Shown: positions 26,449 through 36,267 of the stretch, piece after piece | Numbering within the stretch: position 1 is the stretch's first letter | How the letters are laid out: every line of letters starts with the position of its first letter | Assembly (NCBI RefSeq): GCF_036016195.1 | Contig: NZ_JAYWTM010000006.1 | Location: forward strand, 62,001 to 126,000 | Direction of reading: 5' to 3' | DNA from: Brenneria populi | Lineage (GTDB): Bacteria; Pseudomonadota; Gammaproteobacteria; Enterobacterales; Enterobacteriaceae | DNA: 64,000 bases | Notes under the pieces: model-generated | Databases searched by the model: none | Told to the model about the DNA's origin: nothing | What the model saw: only the letters and a program-made list of their open reading frames with translations | Position numbers and translations under genes: made by a program

Positions 26449-28344
26449 ATGACGCAATCAAGTTATAACGCTGATGCGATTGAAGTACTCAGCGGTCTGG
26501 AACCGGTGCGCCGCCGTCCGGGAATGTATACCGATACCTCGCGCCCTAACCATCTGGGGCAAGAGGTGATAGACAACAGCGTTGATGAGGCGTTGGCGGG
26601 TCATGCCCGCCGCATCGATGTGATTCTGCACGCCGATCAGTCATTGGAGGTGATTGACGACGGCCGCGGGATGCCGGTGGATATTCACCCTGAAGAAGGG
26701 GTTCCGGCCGTAGAGCTGATTCTGTGCCGGCTGCACGCCGGCGGCAAGTTCTCCAATAAAAACTATCAGTTCTCGGGCGGGTTGCACGGCGTGGGCATCT
26801 CGGTGGTCAACGCGCTCTCTTCGCGCGTCGAAGTCACGGTGCGGCGCGACGGCCAGGTGTACGACATGGCGTTCGAGAATGGCGAAAAAGTGCAGGATCT
26901 CACCGTTACCGGCACCTGCGGCCGCCGCAATACCGGCACCCGCGTGCATTTCTGGCCGGATGAAAAATTCTTCGATAGCCCGCGCTTTTCCGTCTCTCGC
27001 CTGACGCACCTGCTGAAAGCCAAAGCCGTATTGTGTCCCGGCGTCGAGATTATCTTTAAAGATAAGCTTAATAATACCGAGCAGCGCTGGTGTTATCAGG
27101 ACGGTCTGAACGACTACCTGTGCGAAGCGGTGAACGGGTTAACCACCCTGCCGGAAAAGCCGTTTTTGGGCGCGATCGCCGGCGATACCGAGGCGGTGGA
27201 CTGGGCGCTGCTGTGGCTGCCTGAAGGCGGGGAGCTGCTGACGGAAAGTTACGTCAACCTGATTCCCACGCCGATGGGCGGCACGCACGTCAACGGTTTG
27301 CGCCAAGGCCTGCTGGACGCGATGCGTGAATTCTGCGAATTCCGCAATATTCTGCCGCGCGGCGTGAAGCTGAGCGCCGACGATATCTGGGAACGCTGCG
27401 CCTATGTGCTATCGGTGAAAATGCAGGATCCGCAGTTTGCCGGACAAACCAAGGAGCGGCTCTCTTCGCGCCAATGCGCGGCATTCGTTTCCGGGGTGGT
27501 GAAAGATGCGTTCAGCCTGTGGCTGAACCAGAATATTCAAGCCGCCGAGCAGTTGGCGGAGCTGGCCATCGCCAGCGCCCAGCGGCGCATGCGCGCCGCC
27601 AAAAAGGTGGTGCGTAAAAAGCTGACCAGCGGCCCGGCGCTGCCCGGCAAGCTGGCGGACTGCACCTCGCAGGATCTGAATCGCACCGAGCTGTTCCTGG
27701 TGGAAGGGGACTCGGCGGGCGGGTCGGCCAAACAGGCGCGGGAGCGCGAGTTTCAGGCGATCATGCCGCTTAAAGGCAAGATCCTGAATACCTGGGAAGT
27801 CTCCTCCGATGAGGTGTTGGCTTCGCAGGAAGTCCACGACATTTCGGTGGCGATCGGCATCGATCCCGATAGCGACGATCTGAGCCAGCTGCGCTACGGC
27901 AAGATCTGTATTCTGGCCGACGCGGACTCCGACGGGCTACATATCGCCACGCTGCTGTGCGCCCTGTTCGTGCGCCATTTCCGCGCGGTGGTGCAGGGCG
28001 GACACGTCTATGTGGCGATGCCGCCGCTCTACCGTATCGACCTCGGCAAAGAGGTGTATTACGCCCTGGATGAAGAGGAAAAAGCGGGCGTGCTGGAGCA
28101 GCTCAAACGTAAGAAAGGCAAGCCCAACGTTCAGCGTTTTAAAGGGCTGGGTGAAATGAATCCGCTGCAATTACGTGAAACCACGCTGGATCCGAATACC
28201 CGCCGTCTGGTGCAGCTGACGATTAACGATGACGATATCGACCAGACGATGGCTATCATGGATATGCTGCTGGCGAAGAAGCGCGCCGAAGATCGCCGCA
28301 ACTGGCTGCAGGAAAAAGGCGACAAGGCGGAAATCGAAGTCTGA
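26449..28344 (+). CDS. parE: Topoisomerase IV subunit B
   Basis: 631 residues. GHKL ATPase and TOPRIM subunit that with ParC decatenates daughter chromosomes. Visible: DNSVDEALAGHA and DDGRGMPVD (ATP pocket), SGGLHGVGISVVNALS, the TOPRIM EGDSAGGSAKQARER and DADSDGLHIATLL with metal-binding acidic residues, and the C-terminal QRFKGLGEMN. The quinolone-region residues look wild type. It closes the nudF-parE run; the E. coli qseBC/ygiN neighbours are absent. Confidence 0.98.
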   Translation: MTQSSYNADAIEVLSGLEPVRRRPGMYTDTSRPNHLGQEVIDNSVDEALAGHARRIDVILHADQSLEVIDDGRGMPVDIHPEEGVPAVELILCRLHAGGKFSNKNYQFSGGLHGVGISVVNALSSRVEVTVRRDGQVYDMAFENGEKVQDLTVTGTCGRRNTGTRVHFWPDEKFFDSPRFSVSRLTHLLKAKAVLCPGVEIIFKDKLNNTEQRWCYQDGLNDYLCEAVNGLTTLPEKPFLGAIAGDTEAVDWALLWLPEGGELLTESYVNLIPTPMGGTHVNGLRQGLLDAMREFCEFRNILPRGVKLSADDIWERCAYVLSVKMQDPQFAGQTKERLSSRQCAAFVSGVVKDAFSLWLNQNIQAAEQLAELAIASAQRRMRAAKKVVRKKLTSGPALPGKLADCTSQDLNRTELFLVEGDSAGGSAKQAREREFQAIMPLKGKILNTWEVSSDEVLASQEVHDISVAIGIDPDSDDLSQLRYGKICILADADSDGLHIATLLCALFVRHFRAVVQGGHVYVAMPPLYRIDLGKEVYYALDEEEKAGVLEQLKRKKGKPNVQRFKGLGEMNPLQLRETTLDPNTRRLVQLTINDDDIDQTMAIMDMLLAKKRAEDRRNWLQEKGDKAEIEV

Positions 28345-28427
28345 CGGCGGGCGGCCCAGCTGACGCGGGCTGGCCGAGCCGACGGGTATCCGGCGTAATT
28401 GCGGCCGCTATCTCAGGGTAAACGTTG

Positions 28428-29324
28428 ATGAAAGTGACGCTTGAGGAGTTGCAGGCTTTCGTGGTGGTGGTCGATACCGGTTCGATTACCGCGGCGGCGG
28501 ATCGGCTTGGTCAGACGACGTCCGGCGTCAGCCGGGCGTTGCGGCGTCTTGAAGGCAAATTGGGCACCACGCTGCTGCACCGCACTACCCGACGGCTGGC
28601 GCTGACCGAAGAGGGCGTCATGTTTCTGCAGCATGCGCGCGATGCGATCCGCGCTGTGGAGCATGCCGAAGAGCAGGTCGCGCTGCGCCACGACCAGCCC
28701 TGTGGCCGGTTGCGGGTCAATGCGGCCTCTTCTTTTATGCAGCACGTTATCGTTCCCCTGATTCCCGACTTTCGCCGCCGTTATCCGCAGATCGTGCTGG
28801 AATTGAACAGCGACGACGTCATTATCGATTTGCTGGAGCAGCACACGGATGTCGCCATTCGCATCGGCGCTTTAAAGGATTCCAGTATTCATGCCCGCGC
28901 GCTGGGCGCGACGCGCTTACGCGTGCTGGCCAGCCCCGATTATTTGCGCCGCCGCGGCACGCCGATGAGCGTTGGCGATCTCTCTTCGCACACCTGTCTG
29001 GGGTTTACGCAGGCGAGCGGGCTGAATCACTGGCCGCTGCGCGACGGAGACCGGGGTTTTTATCCTATCTCGCCGGCGCTATCCGCCTCCAGCGGCGAAA
29101 CGTTGCGCCAGCTGGCGCTGCGCGGCGAAGGCATTGTGCGTTTGTCGGATTTTATGACCCATGAGGATCAGGCCGCCGGACGTCTGGTGCAGGTTCTGAA
29201 ACAGGAGACGGTGGACGCGCGCATGCCGATCAATGCGGTCTATTATCGGCATACGGCGTTGGCGGCGCGTATAAGTTGCTTGCTGGATTTCCTCAGCGAG
29301 AAGATAGCGCAATGGCCGCTTTAG
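28428..29324 (+). CDS. LysR-family transcriptional regulator
   Basis: 298 residues. N-terminal winged helix-turn-helix (LEELQAFVVVVDTGSITAAADRLGQTTSGVSRALRRLE, about residues 4-41) and a C-terminal LysR substrate-binding domain of the CrgA/YafC type (SPDYLRRRGTP...). The ATG at 28428 was chosen over the TTG one codon earlier. Its stop codon overlaps that of the convergent mdaB by 3 bp. Regulators of this type often control neighbouring oxidoreductases, but no operator could be placed. Target unknown. Confidence 0.85.
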   Translation: MKVTLEELQAFVVVVDTGSITAAADRLGQTTSGVSRALRRLEGKLGTTLLHRTTRRLALTEEGVMFLQHARDAIRAVEHAEEQVALRHDQPCGRLRVNAASSFMQHVIVPLIPDFRRRYPQIVLELNSDDVIIDLLEQHTDVAIRIGALKDSSIHARALGATRLRVLASPDYLRRRGTPMSVGDLSSHTCLGFTQASGLNHWPLRDGDRGFYPISPALSASSGETLRQLALRGEGIVRLSDFMTHEDQAAGRLVQVLKQETVDARMPINAVYYRHTALAARISCLLDFLSEKIAQWPL

Positions 29325-29902
29325 GCGAATACGCTTGCCAGATGCCGGCGATAGCGGGCGATGTTGTTTTCCACATCCGGAGATTTGATCACATCGTTGC
29401 AAATAAAGGTCGGCAGCGGCGACAGACCGATGAACTGGTTGGCCTTATGGAACGGCAGATACACGCCGTCCACGCCGACGCCGTGGAAGAATTGCTGCGG
29501 ATCGGTAAAGGCTTCCATCGGCGCATTCCAGGTCGCGGAGAGCATGTATTTTTTCCCCTGCAATAAGCCTCCGGAGCCATACTTTTTGCTGCTATCGGAA
29601 CGGGTGCGGCCGTCGCTGGCATAGAGCGAGCCGTGACCGGCGGTAAAGACCTCATCGACGTACTTTTTCAGTATCCAGGGCACATCCATCCACCAGCCGG
29701 GCATCTGATAAATAATGGCGTCGGCCCACAGGTAATTCTGAACTTCCCGTTCGATGTCGTAGCCTTCATCGACCCAGGTCACGCGCACGTCGCGCCCCTT
29801 GTCCCGTAGCGCGTTGACCGCCGCCTCGGTCAGGGTTTTATTGAGTTTGCCGGCAGAGTGCCCAAACGCCTTTCCTGCGTGAATAATCAATATGTTATGC
29901 AT
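29321..29902 (-). CDS. mdaB: NADPH:quinone oxidoreductase
   Basis: 193 residues, full length. Flavodoxin-fold FAD enzyme performing two-electron reduction of quinones, protecting against redox cycling. Conserved segments: NILIIHAGKAFGHS (phosphate loop), MPGWWMDVPWILKKYVDEVF, GHGSLYASDGRTRSD, GKKYMLSATWNAP and FHGVGVDGVYLPFHKANQF. It converges on the LysR gene with overlapping stop codons. Confidence 0.95.
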   Translation of the reverse strand: MHNILIIHAGKAFGHSAGKLNKTLTEAAVNALRDKGRDVRVTWVDEGYDIEREVQNYLWADAIIYQMPGWWMDVPWILKKYVDEVFTAGHGSLYASDGRTRSDSSKKYGSGGLLQGKKYMLSATWNAPMEAFTDPQQFFHGVGVDGVYLPFHKANQFIGLSPLPTFICNDVIKSPDVENNIARYRRHLASVFA

Positions 29903-30092
29903 TATCGACTCGCTTATTTACTTATCTTGCCTGGAACGAATGGAGAAATTAAGTCTGGCAGATTTTCATTGCCGGAAATAGATGCGCCATGTCACAAAAC
30001 TATTGACTCCGGGTCAACAATACCATGCGTTCGGGGTGGTTTCATGGGCTGGGAAGAGCGGTTGGGATGGCGGCGCGGCGGCCGTCGTCCGA

Positions 30093-30122
30093 TAAAAACG
30101 GGCGGAACCGGACGGTTCCGCC
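30093..30122 (-). terminator. Intrinsic terminator of the TonB-dependent receptor gene
   Basis: A perfect 9-bp stem GGCGGAACC/GGTTCCGCC with a 4-nt loop is followed on the minus strand by CGTTTTTATC. It lies 12 bp after the receptor stop codon. The rest of 29903-30134 shows nothing else apart from the mdaB promoter zone. Confidence 0.85.
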
Positions 30123-30134
30123 GCGGGCGATGAA

Positions 30135-32534
30135 TCAGAAATCGACATTGACGCCCAGTTGGAAGGTGCGTCCCGGCGCGATGGCCAACTGCTGATTGTA
30201 GTAGTTGATGTCGCTGGCGCTGGTGCTGGTGGGGGCTTCGATATTGCGGCTGGTCTGATAATCCCAGTATTTGCGGTCGGTCAGGTTGTAGATGCCGCCG
30301 CTCAGCCTCACGTTTTTGGATACGCGGTAGTACGCGGTCAGGTCCACCAGGGCGTAGCCCGGCACGTGCATGAACGTATAGTCGTCGGAACCCAGGTTGT
30401 TGCCGTTGCCGGGAAGTTTGCGGCCCGCCGCGTAGGTGGCGGTCTTGCCTTTGTTGAAGGTGGCGATCAGCGCGGCGCCATAGGTGCTGGACGGATCGTC
30501 GTAGGCGACGCCCACCACCGCCTTCTGCGGCGTTACCGAATCCAGGTCGACATACGAGTCGCCGCTGGCGCTGGATTTTGACGCCCCTTCGGTATAGCCG
30601 TAGGCCAGACGGGCGCTAAAGCCTTCCGCCCGTTCGAACCAGGTGCCGAGGTTGAATTTGGCGCTGACTTCGCCGCCGTAGATATAGGCTTTATCGCGGT
30701 TCTCGGTCAGATAGAGAATGCTGAGGCTGCTGGGCACGTTGGCGAACAGGGCCGGATTATCGGCGCGGCGGTAGTAGCCGTTGGCGATAAAGTTTTTGTA
30801 ATCGCTGTAGAAGGCCGACGCGCTCAGGGTAATGCCTTCCGCAATCTGGCCTTTCAGCCCCAGTTCGTAGTTATCGCTGGTTTCGGTTTTCAGGTCCGGG
30901 TCGCTCAGCACGGCGTAGCTGCTGGAGGTGCCGAAATAGCCGAGCGCCCAGGAGCCGTACAGCTGCCCGTCGGTGGGGAACTGCGCGCCGCGCCGGTATT
31001 GGATGTAGGCCAGCAGATCGGGCGTGAGGCTGTACTGGAAAGCGATGGATGGCATAATCTGGCCGTCGGCGTTGGTGCCGTACATACTGGCGGCCTCCTC
31101 CGACGTCACATTGCCATTGGTGTTGGTAAACAGATTGGAGGCGTTCTTCGGCTCGGCGTGTTGCCAGGCGAAACGCACTCCCGGTACGATGGCGAAGTCG
31201 CGGCCGGCCAGCTCCCAGGTGATCTTATCCTGTACGAATGCTCCCAGATTGATAATCTCGCTATCCGCCTGCGGGCGTCCCAGATCGACGCTCAGACTGC
31301 CCGCCGTCAGGTTTTCCGCGGTGAATGGACGCTCCGTTTCCGACCGGCGGGCGTTGAAGCCGTAGCTGATGCTGTGATTGCGCCACTCTTTCAGGGCTTT
31401 GCTTTCAAGACCGAAGGTTTTGGTATCGTAGTTGCTCCACACGGATGTCGGCGTGGCGGCATCGGTAACGGTGTAGTCGTGCGCCTCGGTCTGGCTATAG
31501 AACAGTTTGGTGTTCAGGCTGTCGAACAGCGCGAAATTTTCCGGCGTATAGAGGTCCGCCAGGCTGAATCCCCAGCGGCGGGTTTGACTGTCCTGATACG
31601 AGGTGCTGCCGTCAAGCGAGGAGACGCCCGTCGCGCTCATATTCCAGGTCGGGAAATTGGCGTGGTTGGTCTTGTGATAGTAATCCGCCGTGGCGGTCAG
31701 CTGGTGCGAGTCGGTCGCCTGCCAGATGCCGGACGCCAGTAGCGCATTGGAGTGCCAGTTGGCCGGGGTGCTGTCGATGGCGGCATCGCTGTGATTTTCG
31801 GTTTCATTGCCGTCGCGGCGGCTGACGACGATAACCCCGCGCAGATAGTCGTCGCCGGCGGCGGCGGTGACGCCGTTATGGAAACTGCGGTTGGAAGAGT
31901 CGTATCCCGCCTGATAGCCGAAGTAGTCGTACTTGCCGGCATGCAGGTAATCGTTGGCGGATTTCGGTTTGAACGAGACGGAGCCGCCCAGCGCATTGTT
32001 GCTGTTGGCAACCGAAGTCGCGCCGGACTCGATATCCACCGAGCCGTACAGATACGGGTCAAGGTAGTCGCCGCGGCCGATGCCGGTGCTGCCCGTTTGG
32101 CGTCGGCCGGAGACGGTGGATGTGCCGCGATCGGTGGAGGAGGGCAATTCTACGCCGTCAATGTCAATGGAGACCCGGTTGTTTTCCAGACCGCGGATGT
32201 TGTATCCGCTGGCGCCGCCGCGATCGTAGCTGCTTTTGCCCGCGCTGACGCCGCTGCTGACGCCCGGGGCGCTGATGAGCGGCTGGTAGCGCATGATGCT
32301 GCTGAAATCATTGCCGCCCTCTTTGCGCATATCCTCGGCGGTGAGGGTTGTTTTGGTGCCGGCTTCTTTCTCAATCTTGGGAGAATAAACCGTCATCACA
32401 TCGCCGGTAGGTTCAGGCTTGGCGGTCGCATTCGCTGGCGTAGACGTCGGGTTATCGGCGGCGGCGCTGGTTAACGCCGTGCCCGCCAGGACCCCGGTAA
32501 GCATGATTTTTTTGAGATTCTTATTGATTAACAT
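30135..32534 (-). CDS. TonB-dependent outer-membrane receptor, probable heme/hemoprotein type
   Basis: 799 residues. Signal peptide to about residue 25 (TALTSAAA), then a TonB-box-like DVMTVYSP near 44-51, plug domain (SGYNIRGLENNRVSIDIDGV and DIESGATSVANSNNALGGSV) and a 22-strand barrel ending in an aromatic residue (LGVNVDF). YSLTPDLLAYIQYRRG, DPDLKTETSDNYELGLKG and YNLTDRKYWDY resemble the hemoglobin/heme receptor family, but the classic FRAP and NPNL motifs are altered, so the ligand is uncertain. A Fur box lies upstream. No hemophore, TonB or ABC partner is adjacent. Confidence 0.85.
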   Translation of the reverse strand: MLINKNLKKIMLTGVLAGTALTSAAADNPTSTPANATAKPEPTGDVMTVYSPKIEKEAGTKTTLTAEDMRKEGGNDFSSIMRYQPLISAPGVSSGVSAGKSSYDRGGASGYNIRGLENNRVSIDIDGVELPSSTDRGTSTVSGRRQTGSTGIGRGDYLDPYLYGSVDIESGATSVANSNNALGGSVSFKPKSANDYLHAGKYDYFGYQAGYDSSNRSFHNGVTAAAGDDYLRGVIVVSRRDGNETENHSDAAIDSTPANWHSNALLASGIWQATDSHQLTATADYYHKTNHANFPTWNMSATGVSSLDGSTSYQDSQTRRWGFSLADLYTPENFALFDSLNTKLFYSQTEAHDYTVTDAATPTSVWSNYDTKTFGLESKALKEWRNHSISYGFNARRSETERPFTAENLTAGSLSVDLGRPQADSEIINLGAFVQDKITWELAGRDFAIVPGVRFAWQHAEPKNASNLFTNTNGNVTSEEAASMYGTNADGQIMPSIAFQYSLTPDLLAYIQYRRGAQFPTDGQLYGSWALGYFGTSSSYAVLSDPDLKTETSDNYELGLKGQIAEGITLSASAFYSDYKNFIANGYYRRADNPALFANVPSSLSILYLTENRDKAYIYGGEVSAKFNLGTWFERAEGFSARLAYGYTEGASKSSASGDSYVDLDSVTPQKAVVGVAYDDPSSTYGAALIATFNKGKTATYAAGRKLPGNGNNLGSDDYTFMHVPGYALVDLTAYYRVSKNVRLSGGIYNLTDRKYWDYQTSRNIEAPTSTSASDINYYNQQLAIAPGRTFQLGVNVDF

Positions 32535-32598
32535 AGTGATACTCTATTGATAGGCCGCTGTCCGGCCAGCGTTTGAAAGCCTGATAACGCTGGCGATA

Positions 32599-32618
32599 GA
32601 CTTCACGAAAATGAAGTC
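32599..32618. promoter_or_regulatory. Inverted repeat in the receptor-gene leader
   Basis: GACTTCA-cgaaaa-TGAAGTC, a perfect 7-bp inverted repeat 65 bp upstream of the receptor ATG. On the minus strand it overlaps TTGACT, a possible -35 element, so it could be an operator or a leader hairpin. Confidence 0.5.
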
Positions 32619-32646
32619 AAGGTTTGTTGATGACGCAAAAAAATAA

Positions 32647-32665
32647 CGGAATGATAATTATTATC
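32647..32665. promoter_or_regulatory. Fur box upstream of the TonB-dependent receptor
   Basis: CGGAATGATAATTATTATC matches the 19-bp Fur consensus GATAATGATAATCATTATC at 15 positions. A weaker half-site (GTTATCATT, 32677-32685) follows. It lies about 113 bp upstream of the receptor start in the 374-bp divergent spacer shared with parC (32535-32908), implying iron-repressed expression. Confidence 0.85.
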
Positions 32666-32908
32666 AAACAATAAAAGTTATCATTCGTTTTTTCAATTGC
32701 GGTTTTATTAAAAACTCTTAATGAAAATGCCTTATTACTGACATCATTCGGGGAAGGCGGGGCAGGCGTGCGGCGGCGTTTAGGGGCGTGGCCCGCTGTT
32801 CCCTGTGACAGGAGACCGCCGGATAAGGTACTATTCCCGCCAAACATACCGCTGTATCGCGGGCCGGAAAGCGTTCTAAGCGCGCCGCGATGTGAGGAAA
32901 TGAGATAA

Positions 32909-35179
32909 ATGAGCGAGATGACGCATGACGGCGCAGAAAGCCTTGCGCTGCACACGTTTACTGAAAATGCGTACCTGAACTACTCCATGTACGTCATCAT
33001 GGATCGGGCATTGCCGTTTATCGGCGATGGCCTGAAGCCGGTGCAGCGCCGCATTATTTACGCCATGTCGGAACTGGGCCTGAACGCCAGCGCCAAATTC
33101 AAGAAGTCCGCCCGTACCGTGGGCGACGTGCTGGGTAAATACCATCCGCACGGCGACAGCGCCTGTTATGAAGCGATGGTATTAATGGCCCAGCCGTTCT
33201 CCTACCGCTATCCTCTGGTGGACGGCCAGGGGAACTGGGGGGCGCCGGACGATCCGAAATCATTCGCCGCGATGCGTTATACCGAATCCCGTTTGTCCAA
33301 ATACGCGGAAACCCTGCTCTCCGAACTGGGCCAGGGTACGGTCGACTATGTGCCGAACTTCGACGGCACCATGCAGGAGCCGAAAATGCTGCCTGCCCGC
33401 CTGCCCAACATACTGCTGAACGGCACCACCGGGATCGCCGTCGGGATGGCCACCGATATTCCGCCGCATAACGTCCGCGAAATCGCCGCGGCGGCCGTCG
33501 CTTTGATTGATAAGGCCGACGCCTCGCTGGATGACCTGCTGCGCCATGTGCACGGACCGGATTTTCCGACGGAAGCGGAAATCATTACGCCGCGCAGCGA
33601 GATCCGCAAAATTTACCAGCACGGCCGGGGCTCGGTGCGTATGCGCGCCGTCTGGAGGAAAGAGGATGGCGAAGCGGTGATCACCGCGCTGCCTCACCAG
33701 GTTTCCGGCGCCAAGGTGCTGGAGCAGATCGCCAGCCAGATGCGCGCGAAAAAGCTGCCGATGATTGAAGATCTGCGCGATGAGTCGGATCACGAAAACC
33801 CGACGCGTTTAGTGCTGGTGCCGCGCTCCAACCGCATCGACCTAGATCAGGTGATGAACCACCTGTTCGCCACCACCGATCTGGAAAAAAGCTACCGTAT
33901 CAATATGAACATGATCGGTTTGGATGGCCGCCCCGGCGTGAAGGGGCTGGTGGAAATCCTGACCGAATGGCTGGCGTTCCGCCGCGATACCGTTCGTCGC
34001 CGCCTGAACTACCGGCTGGAGAAGGTGCTTAAGCGTCTGCATATTCTGGAAGGGCTGCTGATTGCATTCCTGAATATCGATGAAGTGATCCACATCATCC
34101 GCAGCGAGGATGAGCCCAAGCCGGTATTGATGAGCCGCTTTAACCTGAGCGAAACCCAGGCCGAAGCGATCCTGGAGCTGAAGCTGCGCCATTTGGCCAA
34201 GCTGGAAGAGATGAAAATCCGCGGCGAGCAGGACGATCTGGCGAAAGAGCGCGACCATTTGCAGGCTCTGCTGGCCTCTGAGCGCAAGCTGAGCAATCTG
34301 CTGAAAAAAGAGATTCAGTCGGATGCCCAAACCTACGGCGACGATCGCCGTTCGCCGCTGAAGGAGCGCGCGGAGGCCAAGGCCATGAGCGAGCACGATT
34401 TCGTGCCGTCGGAGCCGGTCACCATCGTGCTGTCTGAAATGGGGTGGGTGCGCAGCGCCAAAGGGCATGATATCGATCCCGCCGGGTTAAGCTATAAAGC
34501 GGGCGACAGCTTCCGCGCCGCGGCCCGGGGCAAAACCAACCAGCCGGTGGTATTCATCGACTCGACGGGCCGCAGCTATGCGCTGGATCCGCTCACCCTG
34601 CCGTCCGCGCGCGGTCAGGGGGAACCGCTGACCGGCAAGCTGACGCCGCCGCCCGGCGCGACCATCGAGCAGGTGCTGATGGCCGCCGAGGATCAGCCGC
34701 TGCTGATGGCCTCCGACGCCGGCTACGGTTTTGTCTGCACCTTTAATGATTTGGTGGCGCGTAACCGGGCGGGCAAAGCGATTATCACGCTGCCGGAAAA
34801 TGCCAGGGCGCTGGCGCCGATTGAGATCCACGGTGAGGATAATACCCTGCTGGCGATCACGGCCGCCGGTCGGATGCTGCTGTTCCCGGTTTCCGATCTG
34901 CCGCAGCTGTCGAAAGGGAAGGGCAATAAGATTGTCGCCATTTCGTCGGTGGATTTCGCTAGCGGCAAGGATCGTTTGAGCTGGCTGCTGCTGCTGCCGC
35001 CGCAGGCGTCGGTAACGCTGTACTTTGGCAAGCGCAAACTGATCCTGCGCCCGAACGAGCTGCAGAAATATCAGTCCGAACGCGGCCGCAAAGGCACGCT
35101 GCTGCGCGGTCTGCAGCGTATCGATCGCATCGACGTCGATGCGCCGCAGCGCGCCGGCAACGACGGCAGCGAAGAGTAA
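32909..35179 (+). CDS. parC: Topoisomerase IV subunit A
   Basis: 756 residues. DNA-breaking/rejoining subunit of topoisomerase IV. The catalytic Tyr is in AAMRYTESRLS (Tyr124). The quinolone-resistance region reads HPHGDSACYEAM with Ser84 and Glu88 (E. coli Ser80/Glu84, shifted by four residues), so the common resistance changes are absent. The C-terminal beta-pinwheel begins near residue 500. The start MSEMTHDGAE follows GAGGAAATGAGATAA. plsC follows on the same strand after a hairpin repeat. Confidence 0.98.
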   Translation: MSEMTHDGAESLALHTFTENAYLNYSMYVIMDRALPFIGDGLKPVQRRIIYAMSELGLNASAKFKKSARTVGDVLGKYHPHGDSACYEAMVLMAQPFSYRYPLVDGQGNWGAPDDPKSFAAMRYTESRLSKYAETLLSELGQGTVDYVPNFDGTMQEPKMLPARLPNILLNGTTGIAVGMATDIPPHNVREIAAAAVALIDKADASLDDLLRHVHGPDFPTEAEIITPRSEIRKIYQHGRGSVRMRAVWRKEDGEAVITALPHQVSGAKVLEQIASQMRAKKLPMIEDLRDESDHENPTRLVLVPRSNRIDLDQVMNHLFATTDLEKSYRINMNMIGLDGRPGVKGLVEILTEWLAFRRDTVRRRLNYRLEKVLKRLHILEGLLIAFLNIDEVIHIIRSEDEPKPVLMSRFNLSETQAEAILELKLRHLAKLEEMKIRGEQDDLAKERDHLQALLASERKLSNLLKKEIQSDAQTYGDDRRSPLKERAEAKAMSEHDFVPSEPVTIVLSEMGWVRSAKGHDIDPAGLSYKAGDSFRAAARGKTNQPVVFIDSTGRSYALDPLTLPSARGQGEPLTGKLTPPPGATIEQVLMAAEDQPLLMASDAGYGFVCTFNDLVARNRAGKAIITLPENARALAPIEIHGEDNTLLAITAAGRMLLFPVSDLPQLSKGKGNKIVAISSVDFASGKDRLSWLLLLPPQASVTLYFGKRKLILRPNELQKYQSERGRKGTLLRGLQRIDRIDVDAPQRAGNDGSEE

Positions 35180-35210
35180 GCGCTTCTCGTAAAAGACGGG
35201 CGGCGACCGG

Positions 35211-35318
35211 AATGCGGGTCACTTAAGCCGATTTTTAGGGGAAACACCGGGGAGGTTCCCGTAGGGACGCCTCACCCCGGTGGTCGCCCCGTGTCTCTCG
35301 ATGCTTAAACGATCGGCA
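35211..35318 (+). repeat. 3'-UTR hairpin repeat, copy 1 (after parC)
   Basis: 108-bp element, about 90% identical to 36268-36373. It begins AATGCGGGTC and ends TTAAACGATCGGCA. Its core folds as CACCGGGG (35245-35252) with CCCCGGTG (35275-35282), enclosing a second stem TCCC-gta-GGGA. It starts 31 bp after the parC stop. The remainder of the 331-bp parC-plsC gap holds no recognisable gene. Confidence 0.85.
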
Positions 35319-35510
35319 TTAGGCGGCGATCCAGGTCGATGCCGCCCGACGCCGCTGTCCCGGGCGGCGGTATTTTCCCGTCTCTCCCGCCCTCCATTAC
35401 TCCCTCCGCATCATCCGGCGTTAAAACCGCCGATTGCGTCCAAGGAATCACCGTGTGTTTTATCGCAAAATGGCTATACTAGCGGCGGCAGTTGGCTAAT
35501 TGAGGTTGTT

Positions 35511-36248
35511 ATGTTATTCATTCTTCGTTTTATTGTGGTGATTGTATTTTCGATTTTGGTTTGCGTTTTCGGATCCATCTACTGTCTTTTCAGTCCTAAG
35601 AATCCACGCCATGTCGCGACGTTCGGCCGCCTTTTTGGGCGTCTGTCCGTGGTTTTCGGCTTAAAAGTGGAGGTGCGCGTTCCGCCGCAGGCCGCGCATT
35701 ACGGCAACTGTATTTATATCGCCAATCACCAGAATAATTACGATATGGTTACCGCCGCCAATGTGGTGCAACCGCGCACCGTTACCGTGGGTAAGAAGAG
35801 CCTGCTGTGGATCCCTTTCTTCGGACCGCTGTACTGGTTGACGGGGAACCTGTTGATCGATCGCGAGAATCGGGTCAAGGCGCGCGATACCATCGCGCAG
35901 GTGGTCAAACATATCAAAGAGGAAAACATCTCCATCTGGATGTTCCCCGAAGGCACGCGCAGCCGGGGCCGCGGCCTGCTGCCGTTTAAAACCGGGGCGT
36001 TTCACGCCGCCATCGCCGCGCAGGTGCCGGTCGTGCCGATTTGCATCTCCACCACCAGCAATAAAATAAAACTGAACCGCTGGAATAACGGCCATGTCAT
36101 CGTGGAAATGCTGCCGCCGATAGACATCCATTCCTATGGCAAAGAGCAGGTGCGCGAACTGACGACGCGCTGCCATGATATTATGGCCGCCAAACTGGCG
36201 CAGCTGGATGCGGAAGTCGCAGAGCGCGAAACCGCGGAAAAAAAATAA
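35511..36248 (+). CDS. plsC: 1-acyl-sn-glycerol-3-phosphate acyltransferase
   Basis: 245 residues, identical in length to E. coli PlsC. Inner-membrane enzyme that acylates lysophosphatidate to phosphatidate. One N-terminal membrane helix (about residues 2-27), the HX4D motif NHQNNYD, and FPEGTRSRG are visible. The ATG at 35511 gives MLFILRFIVVIVFS, matching the family; upstream in-frame sequence runs through the repeat and is not coding. It is flanked on both sides by copies of the same hairpin repeat. Confidence 0.97.
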   Translation: MLFILRFIVVIVFSILVCVFGSIYCLFSPKNPRHVATFGRLFGRLSVVFGLKVEVRVPPQAAHYGNCIYIANHQNNYDMVTAANVVQPRTVTVGKKSLLWIPFFGPLYWLTGNLLIDRENRVKARDTIAQVVKHIKEENISIWMFPEGTRSRGRGLLPFKTGAFHAAIAAQVPVVPICISTTSNKIKLNRWNNGHVIVEMLPPIDIHSYGKEQVRELTTRCHDIMAAKLAQLDAEVAERETAEKK

Positions 36249-36267
36249 TTTTAACCAGGCATTCTCG

